Assembly: GCA_963921795.1 (NCBI GenBank)
Contig: OY997653.1
Coordinates: 646,501 to 710,500 of the forward strand
DNA: 64,000 nt
Source of the DNA: Nannobrachium achirus
Taxonomy: Eukaryota > Chordata > Actinopteri > Myctophiformes > Myctophidae
Direction of reading: 5' to 3'
This document shows, piece by piece, positions 9,744 to 23,490 of this stretch. A program made the position numbers and the translations under genes. A model generated the notes under the pieces. The model did not search any database and was not told the origin of the DNA. It was given only the letters and a program-made list of their open reading frames with translations. Every line of letters begins with the position of its first letter. Positions within the stretch are counted from its first letter, which is position 1.

Positions 9744-11371
9744 AGGGCCCGAGCACACACAGTGTGAGGACCCTATTGTAATTGCAAAGATTATTATTAT
9801 TAGGGCCCGAGCACACACAGTGTGAGAGGACCCTATTGTATTTGCAAAGATTATTAGGGCCCGAGCACACACAGTGTGAGGACCCTATTGTAATTGCAAA
9901 GATTATTATTATTCTTCCCCCTAAAGAATCGCGTTTTTGAGGCGCAAAACGTACTCCAAAAGTTGCGCAACTTTGCAAGCACATCACAAGTGGCGAAAAA
10001 TTACGTATTTAAAAAAAAAAAAAAGTGGGCGGGGCCTAATTGCGCAACAGCGCCCCCTACAAAATTTCAACGCAACAGCCCCACTAGACGGTTTCACCCA
10101 CAAGTACAAAAATCGGTACACATCTGTATTGTGTCCGGACTCACAAAAAAGTCTCTCGGCGCCACGTCCGAAACCAAACAGGAAGTCAGCCATTTTGACT
10201 AATTAGTGGCGTTTTGGTGTATTTTTGGCCGTTTTCACGGGTCGCACTTTAACGAACTCCTCCTAGGGGGTTAATCGGATCAACTTCAAGTTCGCTCGGC
10301 ATACTCAAGACACCTTAACGATGAAAAGTTGTGCGAATCGTGAGTTTTCGTAAAACGGCGTGCCCGTGGCGAAGCGTCAAACTTCCTTCGCCAAACAGGA
10401 AGTGCCCCCTCTTCTGATTGGTCCATACTTGATTGTTCCTTTTTTTGGCTGTTACTCATCAACCGTTTATCGTACAGAGTTGTGGCTGGTATCATATGAC
10501 TTGATTAAGAGTCCTTAACCTTAATTGACGCTTCCTCCGCCAAACAGGAAGTGCCCTTCACCAAACAGGAAGTGCCTCAATAACTCATGAACCGTTTGTC
10601 GTACAGACTCGCGGCTGGTGTCATAACATTTTTTTTTCTCAACATTTTTTTTTCTCAATTTTTTTTCTCAAAAATTTTTTTTTCTCAAATTTTTTTTTCT
10701 CAAATTTTTTTTTCTCAAATTTTTTTTTCTCAAATTTTTTTTTTCTCAAATTTATTTTTTTCTCAAATTTTTTTTTCTTAATTTTTTTTTTCCTCAAATT
10801 TTTTTTTTCTCAATTTTTTTTTTTCTCAAATTTTTTTTCTCAAATTTTTTTTTCTCAAATTTTTTTTTCTCAATTTTTTTTTTCTCAATGTTTTTTTCCT
10901 CAAAAATGTTGCTAATGCTAATGCTAACATGCTAATGCTAACATGCTAATGCTAACATGCTAATGCTAATGCTAACAAATGCTAATGCTAATGCTAACAT
11001 GCTAATGCTAATGCTAACAAATGCTAATGCTAACATGCTAAAACATGCTAATGCTAACATGCTAATGCTAATGCTAACACATGCTAATGCTAACACTTGC
11101 TAATGCTAAAAATGCTAATGCTAAACATGCTAATGCTAATGCTAACACATGCTAATGCTAACAAATGCTAATGCTAATGCTAACACATGCTAATGCTAAC
11201 ACATGCTAATAATAACAAATGTAAAAAAATGCTAATGCTAATGTTAACAAATGCTAATGCTAACACATGCTAATGCTGATTCTTAAATTCTAATGCTAAT
11301 TGGCTGCTACCCCTTGTGATGTGGGTAGATCTCCGAGGGCCCGGTCATTGCTGCTTGCAGCTTTAATTATT
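9744..11371 (+). repeat. Satellite unit 2 with double VNTR
   Basis: The header is present three times (9744, 9802, 9857). T-rich VNTR 10627-10907 is followed at once by an ATGCTA/ATGCTAAC array at 10908-11302. The right inverted arm is absent, and the unit resumes at attggctgctaccccttgtgatg. Confidence 0.93.
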
Positions 11372-12638
11372 AGGGCCCGAGCACACACAGTGTGAGAGGA
11401 CCCTATTGTATTTGCAAAGATTATTATTATTATTATTTTCCCGAAAGTAAATCGCGTTTTTGAGGCGCAAAACGTACTCAAAAAGTTGCGCAACTTTGCA
11501 CACACATCACAAGTGGCGAAAATGTACGTATTTAAAAAAAAATAAAAGGGGGCGTGGCCTAATGGCGCAACAGCGCCCCCTACAAAACTTCGTGCCTCAA
11601 GCCCCACCATACGGTTTCACCTACACGTACGAAAATCGGTACACATCTGTATCGTGTCCGGACTCACAAAAAAGTCTCTCGGCGCCACGTCCGAAACCAA
11701 ACAGGAAGTCAGCCATTTTGACTAATTAGTGGCGTTTTGGTGTATTTTTGTCCGCTTTCACGTGTCGCACTTTAACGAACTCCTCCTAGGGGGTTAATCG
11801 GATCAACTTCAAGTTCGCTCGGCATACTCAAGACACCTTAACGATGAAAAGTTGTGCGAATCGTGAGTTTTCGTAAAACGGCGTGCCCGTGGCGAAGGGT
11901 CAAGCTTCCTTCACCAAACAGGAAGTGCCCCCTCTTCTGATTGGTCCATACTTGATTGTTCCTTTTTTTGGCTGTTACTCATCAACCGTTTATCGTACAG
12001 AGTTGTGGCTGGTATCATATGACTTGATTAAGAGTCCTTAACCTTAATTGACGCTTCCTTCGCCAAACAGGAAGTGCCCTTCACCAAACAGGAAGTGCCT
12101 CTATAACTCATGAACCGTTTGTCGTACAGACTCGCGGCTGGTGTCATAACATTTTTTTTTCTCACAATTTTTTTTTCTCAATTTTTTTTTTCTCAAATTT
12201 TTTTTTTCTCAATTTTTTTTTTTCTCAAAATTTTTTTTTTCTCAAATTTTTTTTTCTCAAATTTTTTTTTTCTCAAATTTTTTTTTCTCAATTTTTTTTT
12301 TCTCAAATTTTTTTTTTCTCAAATTTTTTTTTTCTCAAATTTTTTTTTTTCTCAAAATTTTTTTTTTCTCAAAAATTTTTTTTTCTCAAAAATTTTTTTT
12401 TCTCAAAAATTTTTTTTTCTCAAAAATTTTTTTTTCTCAATTTTTTTTTTCTCAAAAATTTTTTTTTCTCAAATTTTTTTTTCCTCAAATTTTTTTTTCT
12501 CAATTTTTTTTTTCTCAAATTTTTTTTTTCTCAAATTTTTTTTTTCTCAATTTTTTTTTTCTCAAAATTTTTTTTTTTACCCCTTGTGATTTGGGTAGAT
12601 CTCCGAGGGCCCGGTCATTGCTGCTTGCAGCTTTAATT
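11372..12638 (+). repeat. Satellite unit 3
   Basis: One header. T-rich VNTR 12150-12572 runs straight into accccttgtgatttgggtag, so the right arm is deleted. The 3' end is standard. Confidence 0.93.
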
Positions 12639-14278
12639 ATTATTATTCTTCCCCCTAAAGAATCGCGTTTTTGAGGCGCAAAACGTACTCCAAAAGTTGC
12701 GCAACTTTGCAAGCACATCACAAGTGGCGAAAAATTACGTATTTAAAAAAAAAAAAAAGTGGGCGGGGCCTAATTGCGCAACAGCGCCCCCTACAAAATT
12801 TCAACGCAACAGCCCCACTAGACGGTTTCACCCACAAGTACAAAAATCGGTACACATCTGTATTGTGTCCGGACTCACAAAAAAGTCTCTCGGCGCCACG
12901 TCCGAAACCAAACAGGAAGTCAGCCATTTTGACTAATTAGTGGCGTTTTGGTGTATTTTTGGACGTTTTCATGTGTCGCACTTTAACGAACTCCTCCTAG
13001 GGGGTTAATCGGATCAACTTCAAGTTCGCTCGGCATACTCAAGACACCTTAACGATGAAAAGTTGTGCGAATCGTGAGTTTTCGTAAAACGGCGTGCCCG
13101 TGGCGTAGCGTCAAACTTCCTTCACCAAACAGGAAGTGCCCCCTCTTCTGATTGGTCCATACTTCATTGTTCCTTTTTTTGGCTGTTACTCATCAACCGT
13201 TTATCGTACAGAGTTGTGGCTGGTATCATATGACTTGACTAAGAGTCCTTCATCTTAATTGGTTTAACTAAGCCCCGCCCCCTCTTCTGATTGGCCGAAA
13301 CTTGATTGTTCCTTTTTTGGCTGTTACTCATCAACCGTTTATCGTACAGAGTTGTGGCTGGTATCATATGACTTGACTAAGAGTCCTTCATCTTAATTGG
13401 TTTAACTTAGCCCTGCCCCCTCTTCTGATTGGTCGATTATTGATAGTTCCTATTTGCTATCTTTTCAATGGTTTGTACTAAGTGCAATAGTGTAACTGTG
13501 TCTAGGTGTAATAACTGTAATAGTGTAATAGCGCAAAAGTGTAATAGTGTAATAAGTGTAATAGTGTAATAGTGTAATAGTGTAATAAGTGTAATAGTGT
13601 AATAGCGCAATAAGTGTAATAGTGTAATAAGTGTAATAGTGTAATAAGTGTAATAGTGTAATAGTGTAATAAGTGTAATAGTGTAATAGCACAATAAGTG
13701 TAATAGTGTAATAGCTCAATAAGTGTAATAGTGTAATAAGTGTAATAGTGTAACAGCACAATAAGTGTAATAGTGTAATAAGTGTAATAGTGTAACAGCA
13801 CAATAAGTGTAATAGTGTAATATGTGTATTAGTGTAATAGTGTAATAGTGCAATAAGTGTAATAGTGTAATAGCGCAATAAGTGTAATAGTGTAATAGTG
13901 TAATAAGTGTAATAGTGTAATAGTGTAGTAAGTGTAATAGTGTAATAGCGCAATAAGTGTAATAGCGTAATAAGTGTAATAGTGTAATAGTGTAATAAGT
14001 GTGATAGTGTAATAAGTGTAATAGTGTAATAGCACAATAAGTGTAATAGTGTAATAAGTGTAATAGTGTAATAGTGTAATAAGTGTAATAGTGTAATAGC
14101 ACAATAAGTGTAATAGTGTAATAGTGCAATAAGTGTAATAGTGTAATAGTGTAATAAGTGTAATAGTGTAATAGCGCAAAAACTGTAATAGTGAAATAAG
14201 TGTAATAGTGTAACTGCTGCCCCTTGTGACGTGGGTAGAGCTCCGAGGGCCCGGTCATCGCTGCTTGCAGCTTTAATT
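12639..14278 (+). repeat. Satellite unit 4 with GTGTAATA array
   Basis: It lacks the header and begins directly with (ATT)n. The ggctgttactc...cttaattg segment is duplicated (about 13180 and 13318). In place of the T-rich VNTR there is a long array of GTGTAATA octamers with GCGCAATA and GCACAATA variants (13482-14214). The right arm is absent. Long minus-strand frames over the array are low-complexity artefacts. Confidence 0.93.
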
Positions 14279-15708
14279 ATTAGGGCCCGAGCACACACAG
14301 TGTGAGGACCCTATTGTAATTGCAAAGATTATTAGGGCCCGAGCACACACAGTGTGTGAGGACCCTATTGTAATTGCAAAGATTATTATTATTATTCTTC
14401 CCGATAAAGAATCGCATTTTTGAGGGGCAAAACGTACTCCAAAAGTTGCGGAACTTTGCAAGCACATTACACGTGGCGAAAATTTACGTAATTCAAAAAA
14501 AAAAAAAAGGGGGCGTGGCTAATTGCGCAACAGCGCCCCCTACAAAACTTTGTGCCTCAAGCCCCACCATACGATTTCACCTACACGTACGAAAATCGGT
14601 ACACATCTGTATCGTGTCCGGACTCACAAAAAAGTCTCTCGGCACCACGTCCGAAACCAAACAGGAAGTCAGCCATTTTGACTAATTAGTGGCGTTTTGG
14701 TGTGTTTTTGGCCGTTTTCACGCGTCACACTTTAACGAACTCCTCCTAGGGGGTTAATCGGATCAACTTCAAGTTCGGTCGGCATACTCAAGACACCTTA
14801 ACGATGAAAAGTTGTGCGAATCGTGAGTTTTCGTAAAACGGCGTGCCCGTGGCGAAGTGTCAAACTTCCTTCACCAAACAGGAAGTGCCCCCTCTTCTGA
14901 TTGGTCCATACTTGATTGTTCCTTTTTTTGGCTGTTACTCATCAACCGTTTATCGTACAGAGTTGTGGCTGGTATCATATGACTTGACTAAGTGTCCTTC
15001 ACCTTAATTGGTTTAACTAAGCCCCGCCCCCTCTTCTGATTGGCCGAAACTTGATTGTTCCTTTTTTGGCTGTTACTCATCAACCGTTTATCGTACAGAG
15101 TTGTGGCTGGTATCATATGACTTGATTAAGAGTCCTTAACCTTAATTGACGCTTCCTTCGCCAAACAGGAAGTGTTCTTCACCAAACAGGAAGTGCCTCT
15201 ATAACTCATGAACCGTTTGTCGTACAGACTCGCGGCTGGTGTCATACATTTTTTTTTTCTCAAAACATTTTTTTTTCTCAAATTTTTTTTTTTTCTCAAA
15301 AAAAAATTTTTTTTCTCAAATTTTTTTTTTCTCAAAATTTTTTTTTTCTCAAAAATTTTTTTTTCTCAAATTTTTTTTTCTCAAAATTTTTTTTCTTAAA
15401 TTTTTTTTTTCTCAAAATTTTTTTTTCTCAAATTTTTTTTTCTCAATTTTTTTTTTTCAAATTTTTTTTTTCTCAAATTTTTTTTTTCTCAAATTTTTTT
15501 TTCTCAATTTTTTTTTCTCAAACATTTTTTTTTGAGAAAAACTTTAAACTATCGTTAAAGTGCGACCCGTGATAACGGCCAAAAATGCGCCAAAACGCCA
15601 CTAATTAGTCGAAATGGCTGACTTCCTGTTTGGTTTCTGATTGGCTGCTGGCCTTGTGACGTGGGTAGAGCTGCGAGGGCCCGGTCATTGCTGCTTGCAG
15701 CTTTAATT
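14279..15708 (+). repeat. Satellite unit 5
   Basis: Two headers (14282 and 14334). The ggctgttactc segment is duplicated (about 14929 and 15068). T-rich VNTR 15247-15533, followed by the right arm. Confidence 0.93.
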
Positions 15709-16736
15709 AGGGCCCGAGCACACACAGTGTGAGGACCCTATTGTAATTGCAAAGATTATTATTATTATTATTATTATTATTCTTCCCCCTAAAGAATCGC
15801 GTTTTTGAGGCGCAAAACGTACTCCAAAAGTTGCGCAACTTTGCAAGCACATCACAAGTGGCGAAAAATTACGTATTTAAAAAAAAAAAAAAGTGGGCGG
15901 GGCCTAATTGCGCAACAGCGCCCCCTACAAAATTTCAACGCAACAGCCCCACTAGACGGTTTCACCCACAAGTACAAAAATCGGTACACATCTGTATTGT
16001 GTCCGGACTCACAAAAAAGTCTCTCGGCGCCACGTCCGAAACCAAACAGGAAGTCAGCCATTTTGACTAATTAGTGGCGTTTTGGTGTATTTTTGGACGT
16101 TTTCATGTGTCGCACTTTAACGAACTCCTCCTAGGGGGTTAATCGGATCAACTTCAAGTTCGCTCGGCATACTCAAGACACCTTAACGATGAAAAGTTGT
16201 GCGAATCGTGAGTTTTCGTAAAACGGCGTGCCCGTGGCGTAGCGTCAAACTTCCTTCACCAAACAGGAAGTGCCCCCTCTTCTGATTGGTCCATACTTCA
16301 TTGTTCCTTTTTTTGGCTGTTACTCAACAACCGTTTATCGTACAGAGTTGTGGCTGGTATCATATGACTTGATTAAGAGTCCTTAACCTTAATTGACGCT
16401 TCCTCCGCCAAACAGGAAGTGCCCTTCACCAAACAGGAAGTGCCTCTATAACTCATGAACCGTTTGTCGTACAGACTCGCGGCTGGTGTCATAACATTTC
16501 TTTTTTCTCAACATTTTTATTTCTCAAATTTTTTTTCTCAAATTTTTTTTTGAGAAAAACGTTAAACTATCGTTAAAGTGCGACCCGTGATAGCGGCCAA
16601 AAATGCGCCAAAACGCCACTAATTAGTCGAAATGGCTGACTTCCTGTTTGGTTTCTGATTGGCTGCTGGCCTTGTGACGTGGGAAGAGCTCCGAGGGCCC
16701 GTCCATTGCTGCTTGCAGCTTTAATTAGGGCCCGAG
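15709..16736 (+). repeat. Satellite unit 6 (short VNTR)
   Basis: Shortened VNTR of only a few monomers (16494-16552), both inverted arms present. Unit 18 at 32466 has the same unusual short VNTR. Confidence 0.93.
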
Positions 16737-17988
16737 CACACACAGTGTGAGGACCCTATTGTAATTGCAAAGATTATTATTATTCTTCCCCCTAAAGAAT
16801 CGCGTTTTTGAGGCGCAAAACGTACTCCAAAAGTTGCGCAACTTTGCAAGCACATCACAAGTGGCGAAAAATTACGTATTTAAAAAAAAAAAAAAGTGGG
16901 CGGGGCCTAATTGCGCAACAGCGCCCCCTACAAAATTTCAACGCAACAGCCCCACTAGACGGTTTCACCCACAAGTACAAAAATCGGTACACATCTGTAT
17001 TGTGTCCGGACTCACAAAAAAGTCTCTCGGCGCCACGTCCGAAACCAAACAGGAAGTCAGCCATTTTGACTAATTAGTGGCGTTTTGGTGTATTTTTGGA
17101 CGTTTTCATGTGTCGCACTTTAACGAACTCCTCCTAGGGGGTTAATCGGATCAACTTCAAGTTCGCTCGGCATACTCAAGACACCTTAATGATGAAAAGT
17201 TGTGCGAATCGTGAGTTTTCGTAAAACGGCGTGCCCGTGGCGTAGCGTCAAACTTCCTTCACCAAACAGGAAGTGCCCCCTCTTCTGATTGGTCCATACT
17301 TCATTGTTCCTTTTTTTGGCTGTTACTCATCAACCGTTTATCGTACAGAGTTGTGGCTGGTATCATATGACTTGATTAAGAGTCCTTAACCTTAATTGAC
17401 GCTTCCTCCGCCAAACAGGAAGTGCCCTTCACCAAACAGGAAGTGCCTCTATAACTCATGAACCGTTTGTCGTACAGACTCGCGGCTGGTGTCATAACAT
17501 TTTTTTTTTCTCAACATTTTTTTTCTCAATTTTTTTTCTCAAAATTTTTTTTTTCTCAAATTTTTTTTTTCTCAAATTTTTTTTTCTCAAATTTTTTTTT
17601 CTCAAATTTTTTTTTTCTCAATTTTTTTTTTCTTAATTTTTTTTTTCCTCAAAATTTTTTTTCTCAAATTTTTTTTTTCTCAAATTTTTTTTCTCAAATT
17701 TTTTTTTCTCAAATTTTTTTTTCTCAATTTTTTTTTCTCAAAACATTTTTTTCTCAAAAATTTTTTTTCTCAACATTTTTTTTTCTCAAATTTTTTTTCT
17801 CAAATTTTTTTTTGAGAAAAACGTTAAACTATCGTTAAAGTGCGACCCGTGATAGCGGCCAAAAATGCGCCAAAACGCCACTAATTAGTCGAAATGGCTG
17901 ACTTCCTGTTTGGTTTCTGATTGGCTGCTGGCCTTGTGACGTGGGAAGAGCTCCGAGGGCCCGTCCATTGCTGCTTGCAGCTTTAATT
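16737..17988 (+). repeat. Satellite unit 7
   Basis: One header, T-rich VNTR 17498-17815, both arms. Closely matches unit 19 (33484-34778). Confidence 0.93.
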
Positions 17989-19233
17989 ATTATTATTCTT
18001 CCCCCTAAAGAATCGCGTTTTTGAGGCGCAAAACGTACTCCAAAAGTTGCGCAACTTTGCAAGCACATCACAAGTGGCGAAAAATTACGTATTTAAAAAA
18101 AAAAAAAAGTGGGCGGGGCCTAATTGCGCAACAGCGCCCCCTACAAAATTTCAACGCAACAGCCCCACTAGACGGTTTCACCCACAAGTACAAAAATCGG
18201 TACACATCTGTATTGTGTCCGGACTCACAAAAAAGTCTCTCGGCGCCACGTCCGAAACCAAACAGGAAGTCAGCCATTTTGACTAATTAGTGGCGTTTTG
18301 GTGTATTTTTGGACGTTTTGATGTGTCGCACTTTAACGAACTCCTCCTAGGGGGTTAATCGGATCAACTTCAAGTTCGCTCGGCATACTCAAGACACCTT
18401 AACGATGAAAAGTTGTGCGAATCGTGAGTTTTCGTAAAACGGCGTGCCCGTGGCGTAGCGTCAAACTTCCTTCACCAAACAGGAAGTGCCCCCTCTTCTG
18501 ATTGGTCCATACTTCATTGTTCCTTTTTTTGGCTGTTACTCATCAACCGTTTATCGTACAGAGTTGTGGCTGGTATCATATGACTTGATTAAGAGTCCTT
18601 AACCTTAATTGACGCTTCCTCCGCCAAACAGGAAGTGCCCTTCACCAAACAGGAAGTGCCTCTATAACTCATGAACCGTTTGTCGTACAGACTCGCGGCT
18701 GGTGTCATAACATTTTTTTTTTTCTCAACATTTTTTTTCTCAATTTTTTTTCTCAAAAATTTTTTTTTCTCAAATTTTTTTTTTCTCAAATTTTTTTTTC
18801 TCAAATTTTTTTTTCTCAAATTTTTTTTTCTCAAATTTTTTTTTTCTCAATTTTTTTTTTCTTAATTTTTTTTTTCCTCAATTTTTTTTTCTCAAATTTT
18901 TTTTTTTCTCAAATTTTTTTTCTCAAATTTTTTTTTTCTCAAATTTTTTTTTCTCAATTTTTTTTTCTCAAAACATTTTTTTCTCAAAAAATTTTTTTCT
19001 CAACATTTTTTTTTCTCAAATTTTTTTTTCTCAAATTTTTTTTCTCAAATTTTTTTTTGAGAAAAACGTTAAACTATCGTTAAAGTGCGACCCGTGATAG
19101 CGGCCAAAAATGCGCCAAAACGCCACTAATTAGTCGAAATGGCTGACTTCCTGTTTGGTTTCTGATTGGCTGCTGGCCTTGTGACGTGGGAAGAGCTCCG
19201 AGGGCCCGTCCATTGCTGCTTGCAGCTTTAATT
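17989..19233 (+). repeat. Satellite unit 8
   Basis: No header, starts with (ATT)n. T-rich VNTR 18711-19062, both arms. Closely matches unit 20 (34779-36006). Confidence 0.93.
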
Positions 19234-20472
19234 AGGGCCCGAGCACACACAGTGTGAGGACCCTATTGTAATTGCAAAGATTATTATTATTATTCTTCCC
19301 CCTAAAGAATCGCGTTTTTGAGGCGCAAAACGTACTCCAAAAGTTGCGCAACTTTGCAAGCACATCACAAGTGGCGAAAAATTACGTATTTAAAAAAAAA
19401 AAAAAGTGGGCGGGGCCTAATTGCGCAACAGCGCCCCCTACAAAACTTCGTGCCTCAAGCCCCACCATACGGTTTCACCTACACGTACGAAAATCGGTAC
19501 ACATCTGTATCGTGTCCGGACTCACAAAAAAGTCTCTCGGCGCCACGTCCGAAACCAAACAGGAAGTCAGCCATTTTGACTAATTAGTGGCGTTTTGGTG
19601 TATTTTTGGCCGCTTTCACGTGTCGCACTTTAACGAACTCCTCCTAGGGGGTTAATCGGATCAACTTCAAGTTCGCTCGGCATACTCAAGACACCTTAAC
19701 GATGAAAAGTTGTGCCAATCGTGAGTTTTCGTAAAACGGCGTGCCCGTGGCGAAGGGTCAAGCTTCCTTCACCAAACAGGAAGTGCCCCCTCTTCTGATT
19801 GGTCCATACTTGATTGTTCCTTTTTTTGGCTGTTACTCATCAACCGTTTATCGTACAGAGTTGTGGCTGGTATCATATGACTTGATTAAGAGTCCTTAAC
19901 CTTAATTGACGCTTCCTTCGCCAAACAGGAAGTGCCCTTCACCAAACAGGAAGTGCCTCTATAACTCATGAACCGTTTGTCGTACAGACTCGCGGCTGGT
20001 GTCATAACATTTTTTTTTCTCAAAATTTTTTTTTCTCAATTTTTTTTTTCTCAAATTTTTTTTTCTCAAATTTTTTTTTTCTCAAATTTTTTTTTTCTCA
20101 AATTTTTTTTTCTCAAATTTTTTTTTCTCAAATTTTTTTTTCTCAAATTTTTTTTTCTCAAATTTTTTTTTCTCAAATTTTTTTTTTCTCAATTTTTTTT
20201 TTCTCAAATTTTTTTTTTCTCAAAATTTTTTTTTTCTCAAAAATTCTTTTTTCTCAAAAAATTTTTTTGCTCAAAAATTTTTTTTTCTCAATTTTTTTTT
20301 TCTCAAAATTTTTTTTTCTCAAATTTTTTTTTCCTCAAATTTTTTTTTCTCAATTTTTTTTTTCTCAAATTTTTTTTTTCTCAAATTTTTTTTTCTCAAA
20401 ATTTTTTTTTTTACCCCTTGTGATGTGGGTAGATCTCCGAGGGCCCGGTCATTGCTGCTTGCAGCTTTAATT
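19234..20472 (+). repeat. Satellite unit 9
   Basis: One header. T-rich VNTR 20008-20412 runs directly into accccttgtgatgtggg with no right arm, as in unit 3. The body switches at about 19441 from the acaaaatttcaacg to the acaaaacttcgtgcc variant, so the unit looks recombinant. Confidence 0.92.
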
Positions 20473-21840
20473 ATTATTATTATTTTCCCGAAAGTAAATC
20501 GCGTTTTTGAGGCGCAAAACGTACTCAAAAAGTTGCGCAACTTTGCACACACATCACAAGTGGCGAAAATGTACGTATTTAAAAAAAAATAAAAGGGGGC
20601 GTGGCCTAATGGCGCAACAGCGCCCCCTACAAAACTTCGTGCCTCAAGCCCCACCACACGGTTTCACCCACACGTACGAAAATCGGTACACATCTCTATC
20701 GTGTCCGGACTCACAAAAAAGTCTCTCGGCGCCACGTCCGAAACCAAACAGGAAGTCAGCCATTTTGACTAATTAGTGGCGTTTTGGTGTATTTTTGGAC
20801 GTTTTCATGTGTCGCACTTTAACGAACTCCTCCTAGGGGGTTAATCGGATCAACTTCAAGTTCGCTCGGCATACTCAAGACACCTTAACGATGAAAAGTT
20901 GTGCGAATCGTGAGTTTTCGTAAAACGGCGTGCCCGTGGCGTAGCGTCAAACTTCCTTCACCAAACAGGAAGTGCCCCCTCTTCTGATTGGTCCATACTT
21001 GATTGTTCCTTTTTTTGGCTGTTACTCATCAACCGTTTATCGTACAGAGTTGTGGCTGGTATCATATGACTTGATTAAGAGTCCTTAACCTTAATTGACG
21101 CTTCCTCCGCCAAACAGGAAGTGCCCTTCACCAAACAGGAAGTGCCTCTATAACTCATGAACCGTTTGTCGTACAGACTCGCGGCTGGTGTCATAACAAT
21201 TTTTTTTTCTCAACATTTTTTTTCTCAATTTTTTTTCTCAAAATTTTTTTTTTCTCAAATTTTTTTTTTCTCAAATTTTTTTTTCTCAAATTTTTTTTTC
21301 TCAAATTTTTTTTTCTCAAATTTTTTTTTTCTCAATTTTTTTTTTCTTAATTTTTTTTTTCCTCAATTTTTTTTTCTCAAATTTTTTTTTTCTCAAATTT
21401 TTTTTTCTCAAATTTTTTTTTCTCAAATTTTTTTTTCTCAAATTTTTTTTTTCTCAATTTTTTTTTTCTTAATTTTTTTTTCCTCAAAATTTTTTTTTCT
21501 CAAATTTTTTTTTCTCAAATTTTTTTTCTCAAATTTTTTTTTTCTCCAATTTTTTTTTCTCAATTTTTTTTTTCTCAAAACATTTTTTTCTCAAAACATT
21601 TTTTTCTCAACATTTTTTTTTCTCACATTTTTTTTTCTCAAATTTTTTTTCTCAAATTTTTTTTTGAGAAAAACGTTAAACTATCGTTAAAGTGCGACCC
21701 GTGATAGCGGCCAAAAATGCGCCAAAACGCCACTAATTAGTCGAAATGGCTGACTTCCTGTTTGGTTTCTGATTGGCTGCTGGCCTTGTGACGTGGGAAG
21801 AGCTCCGAGGGCCCGTCCATTGCTGCTTGCAGCTTTAATT
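20473..21840 (+). repeat. Satellite unit 10
   Basis: No header. The body is of the tttcccgaaagtaaatcg variant. Long T-rich VNTR 21200-21667, both arms. Confidence 0.92.
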
Positions 21841-23490
21841 ATTATTATTATTTTCCCGAAAGTAAATCGCGTTTTTGAGGCGCAAAACGTACTCAAAAAG
21901 TTGCGCAACTTTGCACACACATCACAAGTGGCGAAAATTTACGTATTTAAAAAAAAATAAAAGGGGGCGTGGCCTAATGGCGCAACAGCGCCCCCTACAA
22001 AACTTCGTGCCTCAAGCCCCACCATACGGTTTCACCTACACGTACGAAAATCGGTACACATCTGTATCGTGTCCGGACTCACAAAAAAGTCTCTCAGCGC
22101 CACGTCCGAAACCAAACAGGAAGTCAGCCATTTTGACTAATTAGTGGCGTTTTGGTGTATTTTTGGCCGTTTTCACGTGTCGCACTTTAACGAACTCCTC
22201 CTAGGGGGTTAATCGGATCAACTTCAAGTTCGCTCGGCATACTCAAGACACCTTAACGATGAAAAGTTGTGCGAATCGTGAGTTTTCGTAAAACGGCGTG
22301 CCCGTGGCAAAGGGTCAAACTTCCTTCACCAAACAGGAAGTGCCCCCTCTTCTGATTGGTCCATACTTGATTGTTCCTTTTTTTGGCTGTTACTCATCAA
22401 CCGTTTATCGTACAGAGTTGTGGCTGGTATCATATGACTTGACTAAGAGTCCTTCACCTTAATTGGTTTAACTAAGCCCCGCCCCCTTTTCTGATTGGCC
22501 GAAACTTGATTGTTCCTTTTTTGGCCGTTACTCATCAACCGTTTATCGTACAGAGTTGTGGCTGGTATCATATGACTTGATTAAGAGTCCTTAACCTTAA
22601 TTGACGCTTCCTTCGCCAAACAGGAAGTGCCCTTCACCAAACAGGAAGTGCCTCTATAACTCATGAACCGTTTGTCGTACAGACTCGCGGCTGGTGTCAT
22701 ACTTTTTCTTTTTTCTCAAAAAAAATTTTTTTCTCAAAAAAATTTTTTTTCTCAAAATTTTTTTTTCTCAAAATTTTTTTTTCTCAATTTTTTTTTCTCA
22801 AATTTTTTTTTCTCAATTTTTTTTCTCAAATTTTTTTTTCTCAATTTTTTTTCTCAATTTTTTTTTCTTCAAAATTTTTTTTTTCTCAAAATTTTTTTTT
22901 CTCAATTTTTTTTTAATTTAATGCTAATGCTAACAAATGCTAATGCTAACACATGCTAATTCTAACAAATGCTAATGTTAACATGCTAATGCTAATGCTA
23001 ACATGCTAATGCTAACATGCTAATGCTAACAAATGCTAATGCTAACACATGCTAATGCTAACAAATGCTTATGCTAATGCTAACACATGCTAATGCTAAC
23101 ACATGCTAATGCTAACATGCTAATGCTAACATGCTAATGCTAATGCTAACACATGCTAATACTGACAAATGCTAATGCTAATGCTAACACATGCTAATGC
23201 TAACAAATGCTAATGCTAACACATGTTAATGCTAATGCTAACACATGCTAATGCTAACAAATGCTAATGCTAATGCTAACACATGCTAATGCTAACAAAT
23301 GCTAACACATGCTAATAATAACAAATGTTAAAAAATGTTAATGCTAATGTTAACAAATGCTAATGCTAACACATGCTAATGCTAACAAATGCTAATGCTG
23401 ATTCTTAAATTCTAATGCTAATTGGCTGCTACCCCTTGTGACGTGGGTAGATCTCCGAGGGCCCGGTCATTGCTGCTTGCAGCTTTAATT
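21841..23490 (+). repeat. Satellite unit 11 with hexamer array
   Basis: No header. Duplicated ggctgttactc segment, T-rich VNTR 22702-22915, then an ATGCTAAC-type array 22919-23424 replacing the right arm. Confidence 0.92.

Noticed and set aside
13465-14298. Long minus-strand frame rich in LLHYYTI repeats
   Set aside because: It is a translation of the GTGTAATA array, open in several frames at once. No codon bias or domain.
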